Source: Clostridia bacterium (GTDB lineage: Bacteria; Bacillota; Clostridia; Christensenellales; Aristaeellaceae). Taken from it: a stretch of 48,553 nt of DNA. Below, piece by piece: positions 47,585 through 48,553 of the stretch. Below the pieces are notes generated by a model. The model was not told the origin of the DNA, did no database searches, and saw nothing but the letters and a program-made list of their open reading frames with translations. A program made the position numbers and the translations under genes. The first letter of the stretch is position 1. Each line of letters opens with the position of its first letter. The stretch lies in the NCBI GenBank assembly GCA_900769875.1, contig CAAGII010000038.1:1-48553 (forward strand). Direction: 5' to 3'.

Positions 47585-48394
47585 TTACTTCTCCTCTTGC
47601 AGCACCAGATACATGCCCGCGCTGTCCGTGCGGATGCGGACGGCGCTGCCGCTCTGCGCGTGCACCTGCTCCATGGTGTCACCCCGTACCAGTCTTGCGC
47701 CCTGAGGCATGCTCAGCGGCAGCGTCAGCGTGACGGTGATCTCGAAATCCTTCGCGCTGCCGCCGATCTCCCGGCACAGCGTGAAGGCGCACCTGACGCC
47801 GGGCGCGGGCTGCAGCATGGCAAAGCACACCAGATCGCCCTGCTGCTGGGCGGGCGTGCCCTCCACCTGCCAGCGGACGGCGATTGTGTCCTGCGCATCC
47901 ATCCAGCCGCAGACAGGACAAATGCTGATGGCCTGCCCGCCCGCGAAGGCGGTGATCATCTCGCACTCCACGGTCTTTTCCTTCCGACAGCCGCTTCGTT
48001 TGCAGCGCGCCGTGTGTGTTCCGTCGCCGTTTGGCTGCCATGCGCCATACCAGTGAACCAGTGCGGGCGTGGTACCAACAGTGCGCTGCAGGCCGCAGCG
48101 TGTGCAGCGCTTCACGCGCTTGCCTTCCTTGCCGCAGGACGCGCCGATGGTCTGATCGGTCATGGCATGTCCGAGCGCGGGTACGGTCTTGCTCTGCGTG
48201 ACGAAGCGTTTGCACAGGTTGCAGTACATGCCACCCTTGCTGCCTGCCCTTGTGCAGGTGGCAGGAATGTCCTTTCGTGCCGTGTAGCGTGCGTGCGTTG
48301 AGTCGTGTGTGGCGGAAGCGGCATGCGCCGGGCTTGTCCACCAAAGGGTCAGCATCAGCAGCGCGAGGAGCAGGGACGTGAATTGTTTCATCAT
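47585..48394 (-). CDS. Secreted protein with Cys-rich (CxxC) repeats
   Basis: A 269-residue exported protein. A signal peptide (MMKQFTSLLLALLMLTLWW, cleavage near AHAAS) is followed by two or three repeats of the type ATC-x(n)-CxxC...LGH (PATCTRAGSKGGMYCNLCKR; CGKEGKRVKRCTRCGLQ; CKRSGCRKEK), a repeat type common in surface proteins of gut Firmicutes. A beta-rich C-terminal domain (FEITVTLTLPLSMPQGARL) ends the protein. ATG 48394 has GGAGG 8 bases upstream. No anchor is visible. The ~160 bases to the window edge hold no feature I can support. Confidence 0.75.
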   Translation of the reverse strand: MMKQFTSLLLALLMLTLWWTSPAHAASATHDSTHARYTARKDIPATCTRAGSKGGMYCNLCKRFVTQSKTVPALGHAMTDQTIGASCGKEGKRVKRCTRCGLQRTVGTTPALVHWYGAWQPNGDGTHTARCKRSGCRKEKTVECEMITAFAGGQAISICPVCGWMDAQDTIAVRWQVEGTPAQQQGDLVCFAMLQPAPGVRCAFTLCREIGGSAKDFEITVTLTLPLSMPQGARLVRGDTMEQVHAQSGSAVRIRTDSAGMYLVLQEEK

Positions 48395-48553
48395 GGTGCA
48401 GTCCTCCTTCTTTGGTCATCATATGCCCCGGAGGAATGCGCCATGCCAGAGAAAGCTGGCGGAATTGCGCGCCCTGGGCAAGTTGTAAAATAAAACGACG
48501 CAAAAAGGAAGACTCATCGAGTCAAACCTGGTAGAATGGTAGCGACCAAACCA

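Noticed and set aside
1..48553. tRNA or rRNA genes
   Set aside because: I looked for tRNA-like cloverleaf and rRNA-conserved segments and saw none that I can support.

Overview
The window is from a Gram-positive, moderately GC-rich member of the Clostridia (Bacillota). The support is the Shine-Dalgarno pattern (AGGAGG about 8 bases before starts), sigma-A promoters of TTGACA-N17-TATAAT type, pyruvate phosphate dikinase, FeoAB with the Cys-rich FeoB-associated protein, DegV, a Lgt-led operon, a BMP-type protein with a ParB-like domain and a large SdrD-like surface protein. A gut or rumen lineage is a guess; the species cannot be named from the sequence.

Left part (1-11247) is accessory DNA. 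A type I restriction-modification methylase (hsdM) and its small XRE regulator run off the left edge. Next comes a 9.05-kb integrative element bounded by perfect 50-bp direct repeats (2144-2193 and 11198-11247). Read as codons, the repeats are the last residues of ribosomal protein S9 (rpsI). Neither copy is attached to the rest of rpsI, so the restriction genes probably belong to a second island inserted at the same site, with the true rpsI further left. The element carries a tyrosine integrase, a putative replication initiator near a pair of 21-bp tandem repeats, a ribbon-helix-helix regulator facing a divergent promoter with three evenly spaced operators, a SprT-like metalloprotein, a serine recombinase, a SHOCT membrane protein, an XRE regulator and several unknown small proteins. 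No capsid, relaxase or conjugation genes are visible.

Middle part (11248-21850): after the native rpsI-type terminator lies a small self-regulated operon of two paralogous membrane proteins, an XRE regulator, a glycine-rich mini-protein and a membrane-embedded M28-like peptidase. It is driven by one promoter flanked by two large palindromes. Then comes a ferrous-iron uptake operon (feoA, feoB, FeoB-associated protein, HMA-domain protein) with three copies of a GTTAGA-N4-TCTAAC operator. RidA, a metallophosphoesterase, a ParB-BMP fusion protein, a coiled-coil HTH protein and an acetyltransferase follow.

Right part (21851-48553) is mostly ordinary chromosome. It holds a 1376-residue secreted protein with nine SdrD-B/Cna-B-like repeats, a DUF3006-like protein, an AT-rich P-loop protein, a sugar-sensor-fold GGDEF protein, ppdK with a structured leader, and a ParB-like pseudogene with an in-frame TGA. 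The lgt/serine hydrolase/recX operon, upp, and a tight rightward operon (GT-C-like membrane protein, small protein, lipase, DUF1294, rarA, histidine kinase) come next. An intergenic cluster of DnaA-box-like sites is followed by an aldo/keto reductase, MarR, DegV, an MFS exporter and a secreted Cys-rich protein.
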